Shown: piece after piece, positions 24,387-34,887 of the stretch | How the letters are laid out: every line of letters begins with the position of its first letter | Numbering within the stretch: the first letter of the stretch is position 1 | NCBI GenBank assembly: GCA_902774795.1 | Contig: CACYKA010000015.1 | Coordinates: forward strand, 16,949-80,948 | Length of the DNA: 64,000 nucleotides | Origin: an uncultured Prevotellaceae bacterium | GTDB lineage: Bacteria > Bacteroidota > Bacteroidia > Bacteroidales > Bacteroidaceae | Direction of reading: 5' to 3' | The notes under the pieces: model-generated | Told to the model about the DNA's origin: nothing | The model's database searches: none | The model's input: the letters and a program-made list of their open reading frames with translations, nothing else | Program-made: the position numbers and the translations under genes

Positions 24387-25490
24387 TTGAAAACAATATT
24401 ATCCATAATAAGGGCTTGGCAAAGTGAGATGAAGATGATCATCAAGGATGAAGGAGTTGTGCTTTTCTTCATCTTCCTGCCTATCGGCTACCCTCTCATA
24501 TATTCATGGATATACAACAACGAGGTAGCGAGAGAGGTTCCAGTCGTCCTCATTGACAATTCCCACTCAGCCAAATCACGTGAATTTGCCAGAAAATACG
24601 ATGCATCGCCCAATGTCAGCATCGCATACCAATGCCGCGATATGGCAGAGGCGAAAGACCTGATAGGACGCGAGAAGGCCTACGGCATAATATATATACC
24701 GCACGACTTTGACAAGCAGCTTGGAAGACACGAGCAGGCACACATCAGCGTATATTGCGACATGAGCTATATGCTGACCTATAAAGCTATCTACCAGACA
24801 GCCACCAGCATAAGTTCAGAGATGGGCTCCGCAGGTGTGGAGCCGCTTAAATATGAGGAAGTTCCTATCTTCAATGCTACTGGAGGATACGGCAACTTCA
24901 TAATACCAGGCGTCCTTGTCCTCATCATACAGCAGGCACTGCTGCTTGGTGTCGGAATGATTGCCGGCACACGACGCGAGGACTACCGTTACAGGAATCT
25001 TCACCAAGAATGGAAGATTACCAATCTGTTGGGACATAGTCTCGCCTACCTTATGATTTTCAGCATCATGCTTGCATGGATAACAATCATAGTACCAAGG
25101 CTGTTCGGCTTCGTAAGCTTGGTTCACGGAATTCCGTTATTCCATTTCCTGGTACCATACCTGCTGGCATGCGTCTTCTTTGCCATAACAGTCAGCTCGT
25201 TCGTAAGATACCGCGAAAGCGTTATGCTCATTGTGGTATTCACATCACTGCCAATGCTTTTCCTCTGCGGCGTCAGCTGGCCGCTCAGCAGTATCTCAGG
25301 ATTCTGGCAGGGAATATCATACGCTTTCCCCAGCACCTTCGGCGTAAGGGGATTCATCAGAATGAGCAGCATGGGGGCAACCCTGGCCGATGTGCAGCAT
25401 GAATACTACGGCCTGTGGATTCAGACGGTGGTCTATTTCCTGGTATCATGCACAATATATCAAGTTCGCGGGCGTTATATATACAAGTAA
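24387..25490 (+). CDS. ABC-2 type transporter permease, second copy
   Basis: 367 residues, same plan as its upstream neighbour (VLIDNSHSAKSREFARKYD in the extracytoplasmic domain, CGVSWPLSSISGFWQGISYAFPST near the end). TTG start at 24387 fits the family N-terminus (MKTILSIIRAWQSE); the next ATG would remove 14 residues. Likely forms a heterodimer with the 23129 permease. Followed at 36 bp by the exopolysaccharide exporter gene. Confidence 0.88.
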   Translation: MKTILSIIRAWQSEMKMIIKDEGVVLFFIFLPIGYPLIYSWIYNNEVAREVPVVLIDNSHSAKSREFARKYDASPNVSIAYQCRDMAEAKDLIGREKAYGIIYIPHDFDKQLGRHEQAHISVYCDMSYMLTYKAIYQTATSISSEMGSAGVEPLKYEEVPIFNATGGYGNFIIPGVLVLIIQQALLLGVGMIAGTRREDYRYRNLHQEWKITNLLGHSLAYLMIFSIMLAWITIIVPRLFGFVSLVHGIPLFHFLVPYLLACVFFAITVSSFVRYRESVMLIVVFTSLPMLFLCGVSWPLSSISGFWQGISYAFPSTFGVRGFIRMSSMGATLADVQHEYYGLWIQTVVYFLVSCTIYQVRGRYIYK

Positions 25491-25526
25491 AAACAAGAAG
25501 TTAAATCATATAAATCAACATAAAAC

Positions 25527-28049
25527 ATGCAAAAGTTGCGTTTCTACTGCCTACCAATTTTCCTAATATTCTTTGCACTCACGATGTCGGCTCAGGGTAT
25601 GACCGATGATCAGGTGATGAGTTACATTGTCAAGGAGCGCAATGCAGGAACATCACAGGCGCAAATCTTATCCAAACTGGTAGCTAAAGGTGTGGATATC
25701 AACCAAGTTCGCAGGATAAGGAAGAAATATGAGAAAGAAATACAGGCAAAGAGTCTTGGTGCTGTTGCAGATAAAGCTGTCGATGATGCCGGACAGGTAA
25801 TGCGTAAGAACAATGGAAGCGAGAAGCAATTCTCGCAGATAAGCTCTGAAGGAACAGGGAAAGACGATGATTATTACGACAAAGGTAAGAGTAAAAAGAA
25901 TCGGAAGAATAAGGATTACGATGACGAAGATGAAGAGGATACTGAGATAGACGAGAGTCTCTATAGAAGTACCTTTGAAAACAAGGAAATGCTCTTCAAT
26001 GGAAACAGGGTTTTTGGTCGAGACATCTTTAACAACACCTCCCTTACATTTGAGCCGGCCATGAACCTTGCGACTCCTCAGAATTACGTCATCGGTCCTG
26101 GAGATAATATCAAACTTGACATTTATGGGGCATCGCAGAAGAGTGACGTTTATGTTGTCAGTCCTGACGGCGACATTACCGTTGAAGGTTTCGGACCTAT
26201 CCACGTAAGCGGAATGTCTGTAAGCAAGGCGCAAGCACATCTGCGCTCCACTCTTGGCACACGATACGCTTCATCAAGCATAAAGATTGGATTGGGACAG
26301 ACTCGCACCATCACTGTAAACATAATGGGTGAAGTCCAGGCTCCTGGCACATATACCCTATCAGCCTTTGCAAGTGTTTTCCATGCTCTCTACATGGCAG
26401 GCGGCATCAGCGAACTCGGTACATTGAGAAACATAAAGGTATTCCGTCGCGGTTCTCTTGTTACTGTTGTCGATGTTTATGACTACATCCTCAACGGCAA
26501 GCTCACTGGCAATGTGCGTCTGCAGGATAATGACGTTATCGTTGTTGGCACATACGACGCTATGGTTTCCATTAAAGGAAAGGTAAAACGTCCGATGTAC
26601 TATGAAATGAAAAAGACTGAAAGCATCGCATCATTACTTAACTATGCCGGAGGCTTCACCAGCGACGCATACAAGAAGACTGTCAGGATAATACGTAACG
26701 GAGACATAAAGCGCAAGGTTTTCACTGTTGGTGAATTTGATTTCAGTTCGTTTAAAGTCCAAAATGGTGACTCTGTCAGTGTTGACTCCATCATAGCCCG
26801 TTATGAAAACATGGTAGAAGTGAAGGGAGCTGTTTTCCGTCCGGGCATGTATCAACTTGGTAGCGACGTTACCACTGTAAAGACCCTTCTGGAGCAATGT
26901 GACGGTGTTTTGGAAGATGCCATCACTACCCGTGGTGTGATGCACCGCATGAATCCAAACCGTACTCTTTCAGTTATATCTGTTGATATTGCCGGAATAC
27001 TTGCAGGAACATCACCTGACATACCACTGCAAAATGAGGATGTACTCTTTGTTCCTTCCAATAATGACCAGCTGACGGAGCGTACCATCACTATACATGG
27101 AGAAGTAATGTATCCAGGAGAATACCATTACGCAGATAATGAAACTCTTGAGGATTTCGTTCTTCAAGCCGGCGGTCTGAAAGAAAGCGCCTCAACAGTA
27201 AAAGTGGATGTTTCACGCCGTATCATTGACAGCAAAGCTACTGAAAGCGATGGTATAACAGCTGAAAACTTCTCTTTCTCACTGAAAGAAGGTTTTGTGA
27301 TTGATGGCGAACCAGGCTTTGTTCTCAAGCCATATGATGAAGTCTATGTGCGCAAAAGTCCTGGATATCAGACACAACAGAATGTTTACATTGAGGGAGA
27401 AGTAAACTTCCCTGGAACCTATGCTATGTCAAAACGTGAGACACGCCTCACAGATGTTATCAAAGCTGCCGGTGGTGTAAACACTATGGCATATGTTAAA
27501 GGCGCAAGACTGGAGCGCAGGATTACCCCAGAGGAACGTACCAGAATGCAACAGGTAATGGAAGTGGTTGAGCATCAGACGGCAGAAGAAGACTCCGTAG
27601 ATATAAAGAATATGGATTTTGGAGATATATACTATGTCGGAATACAACTTGACATGGCTCTTGAGAATCCTGGCTCCGACTATGACCTTGTACTGCGCGA
27701 AGGTGACAAAATTATTGTACCAGAGTACAACAACACCGTAACCATAAGCGGCAATGTCCTTTATCCAAACACCGTTGCTTACAAGAAAGGAAAGAAAGCC
27801 AGTTACTACATCAACCAAGCCGGTGGATACGGTATCAGGGCACGCAAACATTCTACGTTCATAGTACACATGAATGGTACTGTAAATCAGGTTGGCGACG
27901 GTGAAAGGCCCACCCCAGGCTGTCAGATTATCGTTCCTACGAAGCAAAAGCATGATCCTACGAAAGTTACTCAGTGGCTCGGCATAGGTTCAACAACGGC
28001 AGCCATCGCGACAACTATAGCAACAATAGCAAACTTGACCAAGAAATAA
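25527..28049 (+). CDS. SLBB-domain polysaccharide export protein (Wza-like)
   Basis: 840 residues. Signal peptide ending TMSAQ, a low-complexity acidic and Lys-rich stretch (about residues 110-145, [13 protein letters not shown]), a Poly_export domain ([16 protein letters not shown] at about 185), then a series of about six SLBB beta-grasp repeats (each starting like [57 protein letters not shown]) and a C-terminal hydrophobic segment. Longer than E. coli Wza (about 380), as usual for Bacteroidetes. Outer-membrane conduit of the exopolysaccharide made by the genes downstream. Confidence 0.93.
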   Translation: MQKLRFYCLPIFLIFFALTMSAQGMTDDQVMSYIVKERNAGTSQAQILSKLVAKGVDINQVRRIRKKYEKEIQAKSLGAVADKAVDDAGQVMRKNNGSEKQFSQISSEGTGKDDDYYDKGKSKKNRKNKDYDDEDEEDTEIDESLYRSTFENKEMLFNGNRVFGRDIFNNTSLTFEPAMNLATPQNYVIGPGDNIKLDIYGASQKSDVYVVSPDGDITVEGFGPIHVSGMSVSKAQAHLRSTLGTRYASSSIKIGLGQTRTITVNIMGEVQAPGTYTLSAFASVFHALYMAGGISELGTLRNIKVFRRGSLVTVVDVYDYILNGKLTGNVRLQDNDVIVVGTYDAMVSIKGKVKRPMYYEMKKTESIASLLNYAGGFTSDAYKKTVRIIRNGDIKRKVFTVGEFDFSSFKVQNGDSVSVDSIIARYENMVEVKGAVFRPGMYQLGSDVTTVKTLLEQCDGVLEDAITTRGVMHRMNPNRTLSVISVDIAGILAGTSPDIPLQNEDVLFVPSNNDQLTERTITIHGEVMYPGEYHYADNETLEDFVLQAGGLKESASTVKVDVSRRIIDSKATESDGITAENFSFSLKEGFVIDGEPGFVLKPYDEVYVRKSPGYQTQQNVYIEGEVNFPGTYAMSKRETRLTDVIKAAGGVNTMAYVKGARLERRITPEERTRMQQVMEVVEHQTAEEDSVDIKNMDFGDIYYVGIQLDMALENPGSDYDLVLREGDKIIVPEYNNTVTISGNVLYPNTVAYKKGKKASYYINQAGGYGIRARKHSTFIVHMNGTVNQVGDGERPTPGCQIIVPTKQKHDPTKVTQWLGIGSTTAAIATTIATIANLTKK

Positions 28050-28051
28050 CA

Positions 28052-29317
28052 ATGAAAATAGCAGTAGCAGGAACAGGTTACGTGGGATTGTCTATGGCAA
28101 CCCTGCTGTCACAACATCATGACGTTACAGCCGTTGATGTCATTCCCGAAAAGGTAGATAAAATCAACAAGCGCATTTCGCCTATCCAGGACGAATATAT
28201 CGAAAAATTCTTTGCAGAGAAGCAACTGAATCTTACAGCGACACTTGACGGTAAGACTGCATATAAAGATGCAGATTTCATAATAATTGCCGCTCCAACC
28301 AACTATGACCCTGTACAGAACTTCTTCGACACACATCATATAGAAGATGTAATAGACCTTGTACTGAGTGTCAACACCACAGGCATCATGGTAATCAAGA
28401 GTACCATTCCTGTAGGATATTGCGAGAAGCTATACAATAAATACGGTAAGTCTCTCCGTCTGCTCTTTGCGCCGGAGTTCCTGCGTGAAAGCAAGGCTCT
28501 ATATGACAACCTCTACCCTAGCCGTATCATAGTAGGCTATCCGAAACTTTTTGAGGTTAATGACTTAGATGTCCTGAAAGAGGCAGCAAAGACCTTTGCC
28601 GGGATGCTCATAGAAGGGGCAGAAAAGAAGGACACACCAGTGCTTTATATGGGCCTGAAAGAAGCAGAAGCAGTAAAACTATTTGCCAATACATATCTTG
28701 CCCTGCGTGTATCTTACTTCAACGAGTTGGACACCTATGCAGAAGTAAAGGGACTGGATCCACAAGCTATAATACAGGGTGTGGGACTTGACCCACGTAT
28801 CGGCACGCATTACAACAACCCGTCCTTCGGATATGGAGGCTACTGTCTGCCAAAAGACACAAAGCAGTTGCTAGCCAACTATCAGGATGTCCCTCAGCAG
28901 ATGATGACTGCCATTGTTGAGAGTAACCGTACACGTAAGGACTATATTGCTGATGCCGTCCTGAGGAAAGCCGGATATTACGCATACAGTCAGGATAACT
29001 CCTATGATGCAGCAAATTACTCAAAAGAGAAAGAATGTATTATCGGCGTATATAGGCTCACGATGAAGTCGAACAGCGACAACTTCAGGCAAAGTGCCAT
29101 ACAGGGAATAATGAAGCGCATCAAGGCAAAAGGAGCTACTGTCATAATATATGAGCCTACTCTTGCTGACGGCACAACATTCTTCGGTTCCAAGATAGTT
29201 AACGACATAGCTACTTTCAAGGAGATGAGCCATGCCATCATAGCGAACCGCTACGACAGCATCCTCGATGATGTAAAGGAAAAAATATACACCCGCGATA
29301 TCTTCAGAAGAGACTAA
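28052..29317 (+). CDS. UDP-glucose/UDP-sugar 6-dehydrogenase
   Basis: 421 residues. NAD-binding motif [10 protein letters not shown] at the N-terminus, catalytic Cys265 in [16 protein letters not shown], and Lys in the [17 protein letters not shown] helix. Oxidises a UDP-hexose (probably UDP-glucose to UDP-glucuronate) to supply acidic sugar. Start at 28052 is 2 bp after the SLBB gene; an in-frame upstream start inside that gene is rejected. Substrate choice between UDP-Glc and UDP-HexNAc is not proven. Confidence 0.93.
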   Translation: MKIAVAGTGYVGLSMATLLSQHHDVTAVDVIPEKVDKINKRISPIQDEYIEKFFAEKQLNLTATLDGKTAYKDADFIIIAAPTNYDPVQNFFDTHHIEDVIDLVLSVNTTGIMVIKSTIPVGYCEKLYNKYGKSLRLLFAPEFLRESKALYDNLYPSRIIVGYPKLFEVNDLDVLKEAAKTFAGMLIEGAEKKDTPVLYMGLKEAEAVKLFANTYLALRVSYFNELDTYAEVKGLDPQAIIQGVGLDPRIGTHYNNPSFGYGGYCLPKDTKQLLANYQDVPQQMMTAIVESNRTRKDYIADAVLRKAGYYAYSQDNSYDAANYSKEKECIIGVYRLTMKSNSDNFRQSAIQGIMKRIKAKGATVIIYEPTLADGTTFFGSKIVNDIATFKEMSHAIIANRYDSILDDVKEKIYTRDIFRRD

Positions 29318-29334
29318 TTGAAGTAAGAAGCGTT

Positions 29335-30378
29335 ATGGAAGAAAAGACAAATATTGCCCCTATCGATTTTGCAGCCATACTCAAAAAACTATGGCCGCAT
29401 CGTAAGACATACTATATGGTATTGCCTGCAGTACTGATTATCACATATCTTATCACTGTCTGCATACCTCGATACTACGAATGTACCGTCAAATTGGCAC
29501 CAGAGCCTACAAATAATGCTTCCATGCCAGGGGCATTAGGTTCACTTGCATCATCATTTGGTATAGGTTCTCTTACTAAAATGGGAGATATGGACGCCCT
29601 CAATGTTGAAATCTATCCGGACATCATAGCGTCTTTTGATTTCGTAGCAGAACTAATGCATGTCCCTGTCGCTACAAAAAAAGGAGATTTAAAGACGAAC
29701 TATTACACCTATCTCCGTGATTATCAAGATGAAGCATGGTGGAAAACCATACAAGGTAAAATCTTTGAATGGATAGATCCTTCCCCAAAAGATACTTACA
29801 ACGGAGATGAAAAAATCTCTGTTCTTAACCTTACCAAGGAACAAAGCAACATATTCAAGTCTGTAGTAAGAAATATCAAGTGCATCGTAGACAGGAGAAC
29901 TGACGTCGTTTCCATTACCGTCACCGATCAAGATCCTATGGTGTGCGCAACTATGGCTAATATGACCTGTAAGAAACTACAGGAATTTATTATAGCCTAC
30001 CGCACCAACAAAGCCAACATCGATTACGAGCATTACAAGAAGCTGACTGCTGACGCACAAAAGGATTATGTTAAGATACGCAAACAATATGTCGCCCTTG
30101 CTGATGCCAACCAAGATGTCACGCTGCCCAGCTACAAAGCCAAGGAAGAAGACTTGGAGGATGAAATGCAACTGAAATATAACGTTTACACGGCTATGAC
30201 CGCACAGTTGCAGGCTGCACAAGCAAAGCTACAGGAAGCTACACCCGCCTTCACCATTATTGAAAGCGCATCCGTTCCCGTAAAGCCAGCTGGTCCAAAA
30301 CGACTGTTTATCTCTGTAGCAATGATGGTTTTGTCCTTCTTTGTCGTATCAGTGTGGCTATTGGTGAAGACGAAGTAA
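29335..30378 (+). CDS. Wzz-type chain-length determinant
   Basis: 347 residues with two membrane helices (about residues 25-45 and 320-342) flanking a periplasmic helical domain, and a proline-rich SASVPVKPAGPKR before the second helix. Sets the length of the polymer. No C-terminal or adjacent tyrosine kinase is present, unlike Wzc systems. Confidence 0.9.
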   Translation: MEEKTNIAPIDFAAILKKLWPHRKTYYMVLPAVLIITYLITVCIPRYYECTVKLAPEPTNNASMPGALGSLASSFGIGSLTKMGDMDALNVEIYPDIIASFDFVAELMHVPVATKKGDLKTNYYTYLRDYQDEAWWKTIQGKIFEWIDPSPKDTYNGDEKISVLNLTKEQSNIFKSVVRNIKCIVDRRTDVVSITVTDQDPMVCATMANMTCKKLQEFIIAYRTNKANIDYEHYKKLTADAQKDYVKIRKQYVALADANQDVTLPSYKAKEEDLEDEMQLKYNVYTAMTAQLQAAQAKLQEATPAFTIIESASVPVKPAGPKRLFISVAMMVLSFFVVSVWLLVKTK

Positions 30379-30400
30379 TAACTGTATTCGATACGGGCTT

Positions 30401-31453
30401 ATGCAGATGCATCTGATCATCTCGGTATTATTTACTATTACCGTTTTCTTTGCATTCTTGGAGGACCGTCTGAAAGAAGTCCACAAGATTTGCATATTAG
30501 CTGCATATGCTATTGTTATGGTTCTTATTGCAACCACGAAGAGTGTCCAGGGCAATGCAGATGGGGCCAGCTATGAGTTTATGTTCTACGACAACTCAAA
30601 TATCCTTATTGAGATGGCAACAGAACCGACCTACATTTATTTGAGCCGCATGGTACTTGCCTGTGGAGGAACTATCGTCACCATGTTCTTTATCTATGCC
30701 TTGATTTCCATCCCAGCAAAACTAAAAGCATTAAATGACTTGACACCGTATATATTCACGGCATTGCTCATATACATTCCCGTCTATTATGAACTTCACG
30801 ACCTCATACAGATAAGAGCTGCGGCAGCTGCAACGTTCCTGTTGTTTGCAATCCTATATATTACCCGCAAACAGTTTTGGATTGCTGCAGCATTCATTTT
30901 TATAGCATCCTTATTCCATTATTCCTCACTAGTTTTTCTCCCCTTTCTATTTCTTGGGAACAGAAAACTTAATCAAACTGGAAGAATCGCATGTGCTTGT
31001 GTTCTAATATTTTTCTTCCTATTCTATTTAGCGGGAAAAGATATTCTTTATTTGATTCCAGCAGGTTTAATTACGGGTAAAGTTGATGTATATCAAAAGG
31101 ATGCTGAAAAAGGTCTTTGGGAGATGGTGGAATTATATAAGAATATATTTTATATGATTAAATTCGCATTCTATCTTGTTTGCCTGTATTATTACGACTA
31201 TCTTGTGGAGAAGAACAAGGCTGCACCCATCTTAATCAACTTGTTGGGCGCCAGTTTACTGTCTGCAATGCTTTTTTCCTCAACTCCAGTTATCGCTATC
31301 CGAATCAGTGAATTATTCGGCATTGTAGATGGTGTCATATTTACCTTTGTTTTATACATTGTCAGTCCAAGAGTTTTAGCCAGAAGCTGCGTTACAATTC
31401 TCGGTCTCTTTATGTTGCTTTACAACATGTTCCTCTCACAATATTTCACATAG
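30401..31453 (+). CDS. EpsG-family membrane protein, probable polymerase (Wzy)
   Basis: 350 residues, about ten membrane helices. GNADGASYEFMFYD after the second helix resembles the DYxxY loop of EpsG proteins, and RAAAAATFLLFAILYI follows. Position between Wzz and Wzx fits a Wzy-type polymerase. From here the genes are noticeably richer in A+T than the flanks. Confidence 0.8.
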   Translation: MQMHLIISVLFTITVFFAFLEDRLKEVHKICILAAYAIVMVLIATTKSVQGNADGASYEFMFYDNSNILIEMATEPTYIYLSRMVLACGGTIVTMFFIYALISIPAKLKALNDLTPYIFTALLIYIPVYYELHDLIQIRAAAAATFLLFAILYITRKQFWIAAAFIFIASLFHYSSLVFLPFLFLGNRKLNQTGRIACACVLIFFFLFYLAGKDILYLIPAGLITGKVDVYQKDAEKGLWEMVELYKNIFYMIKFAFYLVCLYYYDYLVEKNKAAPILINLLGASLLSAMLFSSTPVIAIRISELFGIVDGVIFTFVLYIVSPRVLARSCVTILGLFMLLYNMFLSQYFT

Positions 31454-31463
31454 CCTAAAAAAC

Positions 31464-32798
31464 ATGTCCGACACCACATCCAGCAACAGACGCTCTTCTT
31501 TGCTTCAGAAGAACTTACTGGCCTCCTTCATTATCAAAGGATGGTCAGCAATTATTTTACTGCTGTTGGTTCCTGTTACCCTACACTGTTTAGGAGATTA
31601 CAAGAATGGGGTTTGGCTTACAATTAGCAGTATTCTTTTATGGATAGACCAAATGGATATAGGACTGGGGAACGGCTTGCGCAACCGGCTTGCTATCCAT
31701 ATAGCTCATCAAGAGATAACAGAGGCAAAACAGACTATAAGCTCCACTATAGCGATGTTGACATGTATCGTATTCCCTCTTCTTATCGTATTGATATTAC
31801 TAACGTGGACTACGGATGTTTATGGCTTTCTGAATATTATCCCAGAAGAAATACCTGAGCTTCGAATTGCTCTTGTTTATGCCATCATATTTGTCTGTAT
31901 GACTTTTGTCATGAAGTTCATTGGCAACTTCTATATGGGGATGCAATTACCTGCCGTAAGTAATTTACTCATTGCTTTAAGTCAAACGGTCATATTAATC
32001 GTCACATGGCTACTCTATATCAATGGGAAAGCGACCTTTATGGCAATTGCCATTGCTAATACTGCATCGCCCCTTCTTATTTATTTCTTAGCATGTACAT
32101 ATACTTTTTATGTGCAATATCCCGAATTGCGCCCATCATTTCGCCTGATAAATCTTCATTCTGCACTGGAATTAGGTAATTTAGGTCTTAAATTCTTTTG
32201 GATTCAGATTGCTTCTGTTATCCAATTCATGACAACGAATTTACTTATTTCCAAATTCTACACACCAGCATTGGTAACTCCATATCAGATTGCCTATCGG
32301 TATATCAGTTTATCGATGGTAATATTCACCATCATCTGCATGCCTTTCTGGAATGCGACTACTGATGCCTACGAACGGAATGATATTGCGTGGATTCGCA
32401 AAGCAGATCAGAAAATGAACTGGATGGTAACAGGTATTTTCACTTTGCTGCTCATTATGATTATTCTTTCTCCCTGGGTCTATCAAATCTGGATTGGGGA
32501 AGAATGTCAAGTGCCTATTGGTATGACCATTATGGTTGCGCTTTATAATTTAATACTTATCATGAGTATGCGCTATGCTTATTTCCTTAATGGTGTAGGA
32601 GCACTTCGTCTTCAGCTGTACATGACAATTATGACCATTATCTTCATACCATCTGTTTATATTGTATGCAACCTCACTGATAACATATTATGGCTTATTG
32701 CTGTCATGTGTATTTGTGTAGCACCCAGCTATTTTGTCAATATGATTCAGTTCCACAAGATATTAAATGGTACAGCAACTGGAATATGGAAGAAATGA
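31464..32798 (+). CDS. Wzx-type oligosaccharide flippase
   Basis: 444 residues, 12 or so membrane helices, MATE/MOP plan. IDQMDIGLGNGLRNRLA after the second helix is the typical polysaccharide_synt motif. Moves the lipid-linked repeat unit to the periplasm. Its stop overlaps the ATG of the next glycosyltransferase. Confidence 0.9.
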   Translation: MSDTTSSNRRSSLLQKNLLASFIIKGWSAIILLLLVPVTLHCLGDYKNGVWLTISSILLWIDQMDIGLGNGLRNRLAIHIAHQEITEAKQTISSTIAMLTCIVFPLLIVLILLTWTTDVYGFLNIIPEEIPELRIALVYAIIFVCMTFVMKFIGNFYMGMQLPAVSNLLIALSQTVILIVTWLLYINGKATFMAIAIANTASPLLIYFLACTYTFYVQYPELRPSFRLINLHSALELGNLGLKFFWIQIASVIQFMTTNLLISKFYTPALVTPYQIAYRYISLSMVIFTIICMPFWNATTDAYERNDIAWIRKADQKMNWMVTGIFTLLLIMIILSPWVYQIWIGEECQVPIGMTIMVALYNLILIMSMRYAYFLNGVGALRLQLYMTIMTIIFIPSVYIVCNLTDNILWLIAVMCICVAPSYFVNMIQFHKILNGTATGIWKK

Positions 32799-33664
32799 CC
32801 AAGAATAATCCTAAAATACTTGGGCTTGTAACCCTTTACAATCCTGATATTCCTGATGCCACAAATAATATCATGCGGTATCTGCCTTATCTGGACTTAC
32901 TTATTATTTGGGACAATTCGCCATTGGAGGTCAATCTAAAACAGAAGGTTCTGGAGTCTTTGACCCAAGAGGCTGATAAGATTATCTGGCATGGGGACGG
33001 AAAGAACTACTGCATCGCCCCTGCCATAAACTATGCTTGGCATTATGCCCAAGAGAATGACTTTGATTTAATACTTCTAATGGATCAAGACAGCCAATGG
33101 GAAGATTTTCACTCATATATAACAGAAGTTGCTGAACGCTTTCAAATATCACAAGGAAATGTGTTCTGTCCATACATCCCAAGTGATGACACCTTTGTAA
33201 TAAGCGAAGAGGCACAAGAAAAAAACACTTTTATTAATTCCGGAACAGTCATTCCCACGTCTATTCTCAATAGAATCGGTGGCGCTGACGAAGCTTTTCC
33301 TCTTGACGCTTTGGATCACGACTTAGCTATTCGCATACAAAAAGCCGGATACAAAATAGTAAGCCTTACGAAACACATATTACACCATACCGTTGGGAAT
33401 ATCCAAATGATGGGGCCATTCCATATTTACACACACAATTACAGTCCCCAACGGCTATACAGTATTTCTAGAAGCCATATCATAAAATACCGAAAGCATA
33501 AAGACTGGTTGACATCCTCAGAGATAAAAGTGACATTCAAAGAACTTTATTTTAAGCCATTTCTACGAATACTTTTAGCCGAGCCACAAAAGGCGTATCG
33601 CCTAAAAATGTTTTTCAAGGGAATTTATGATGGCATAACATTTCCTATAAATAAAAAGAAATGA
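32795..33664 (+). CDS. Glycosyltransferase family 2 (rhamnosyltransferase-like)
   Basis: 289 residues from the ATG at 32795 (ATGA overlap with wzx; another ATG at 32786 is possible). Opening KILGLVTLYNPDIPD, a DNSPLE segment, LILLMDQDSQWED (metal motif DQDS) and INSGTVIPTSI match the rhamnosyltransferase subgroup. Adds one sugar to the repeat unit. A longer reading back to 32690 runs in another frame through wzx and is rejected. Confidence 0.88.
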   Translation: MTKNNPKILGLVTLYNPDIPDATNNIMRYLPYLDLLIIWDNSPLEVNLKQKVLESLTQEADKIIWHGDGKNYCIAPAINYAWHYAQENDFDLILLMDQDSQWEDFHSYITEVAERFQISQGNVFCPYIPSDDTFVISEEAQEKNTFINSGTVIPTSILNRIGGADEAFPLDALDHDLAIRIQKAGYKIVSLTKHILHHTVGNIQMMGPFHIYTHNYSPQRLYSISRSHIIKYRKHKDWLTSSEIKVTFKELYFKPFLRILLAEPQKAYRLKMFFKGIYDGITFPINKKK

Positions 33665-34830
33665 AAAAAGCCTATATAATTTTTCTGTTATTATGCTACT
33701 GGGCTTCAGTCTGTCATGCAGAAAATGACGAAATGCCCATTATCGGCTATTGGGGAGTGCCTGAGAGCCATACTAATGGAGAAGCATTCCGCACATTCGC
33801 AGAATGCGGTTTTACGGTCAGCCTCTTCCCTTACAATTCTTTAGACAATCTTGTAAAGGCCTGCAGAGTTGCTAAGCAATACGGAATCAAAATTATTGGA
33901 AGTTGCCCAGAAATGGTACACGCTCCAGCCAAAGCTGCATCAGTTTTAAAATCTACAGAAGGCTTTTGGGGATATCTCCTACAAGATGAGCCCTCACTCC
34001 CAGACATAAAAAAGGAGCAATTACTTATAGACAAATTACAAGACATTGACAATTCACACCTTTTCTATATAAATCTATTTCCTTACTATGGCTTACAATA
34101 CACCAAAGCAAAGAGTTATCCAGAGTACCTTAAAGCATTGACTTCAACCTCATGCCAACAGATATCCTTCGACAATTATCCCGTAACTACGGATAGCATC
34201 CGTCCTACATGGTATCTGAACTTGGAGATGATACGTGAGGAAAGTTTACGAACAGGCAAGCCGTTCTGGGGCTTTGTGCTTTCTGTCCCCCATATTGTCT
34301 ATCCACAGCCCACGCTGGCCTCGCTTAGATTACAAATATACTCTAACCTAGCCTATGGTGCTCAGGCTATCCAATATTTTACATACTGGACACCACATCC
34401 CACCAAAGAGTACAACTTTCACAACGCACCTATGAGTGAAAAGGGGCACAAAACCCAAACCTTCGACATAGTGCAGCGAATGAATAAGGAACTGAAAATC
34501 ATTTCAAAGCTGTTTTATGGTGCCAAGGTTATATCTGTCAAACATTTAGGGAAGAAAATACCAAAAGGAACTACTCGGCAAAAAACACTGCCTGTCAACA
34601 TCAAGAACCTGAAAGTAATTGGACGCAATGGAGCCATTATCTCACAGTTCCAGAAAGACGGCCACCTCTATATGGGTATCGTTAACAAAAGCCATGAGGC
34701 CCCTTTAGATGTTAGCATTCAGAAACGTAACAGCATACCAAGATGCATTACAAAAGACTTAAAAGAAGAAGAGTTGAAAACATCTTATAAGGTATCTGCT
34801 GGAGACATTCTATTAGTCAGGCTTAAATAA
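33661..34830 (+). CDS. Secreted TIM-barrel glycosidase-like protein in the polysaccharide locus
   Basis: 389 residues with a signal peptide ending SVCHA. The body reads like a (beta/alpha)8 barrel: GYWGVPESHTNGE at the start, LLQDEPS about residue 105 (possible acid/base), FDNYPVT about residue 170, and ATQ-like repeats of hydrophobic strands to IQYFTYWTP. A small C-terminal beta domain follows. Exported and embedded among synthesis genes (ATGA overlap), so it may trim or release the polymer, as other exopolysaccharide loci encode hydrolases. Family and substrate not identified. Confidence 0.65.
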   Translation: MKKAYIIFLLLCYWASVCHAENDEMPIIGYWGVPESHTNGEAFRTFAECGFTVSLFPYNSLDNLVKACRVAKQYGIKIIGSCPEMVHAPAKAASVLKSTEGFWGYLLQDEPSLPDIKKEQLLIDKLQDIDNSHLFYINLFPYYGLQYTKAKSYPEYLKALTSTSCQQISFDNYPVTTDSIRPTWYLNLEMIREESLRTGKPFWGFVLSVPHIVYPQPTLASLRLQIYSNLAYGAQAIQYFTYWTPHPTKEYNFHNAPMSEKGHKTQTFDIVQRMNKELKIISKLFYGAKVISVKHLGKKIPKGTTRQKTLPVNIKNLKVIGRNGAIISQFQKDGHLYMGIVNKSHEAPLDVSIQKRNSIPRCITKDLKEEELKTSYKVSAGDILLVRLK

Positions 34831-34842
34831 GTCACCAGAATA

Positions 34843-34874
34843 TTTGCATAAAAAGAAAAATAATATTACTTTTG
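34843..34874 (+). promoter_or_regulatory. Consensus promoter inside the polysaccharide locus
   Basis: TTTG (34843-34846), exactly 20 bases, TACTTTTG (34867-34874), in the 57-bp gap before the 34888 glycosyltransferase. Suggests the last genes form a separate unit. Confidence 0.75.
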
Positions 34875-34887
34875 CAAGCGAAAAGTA

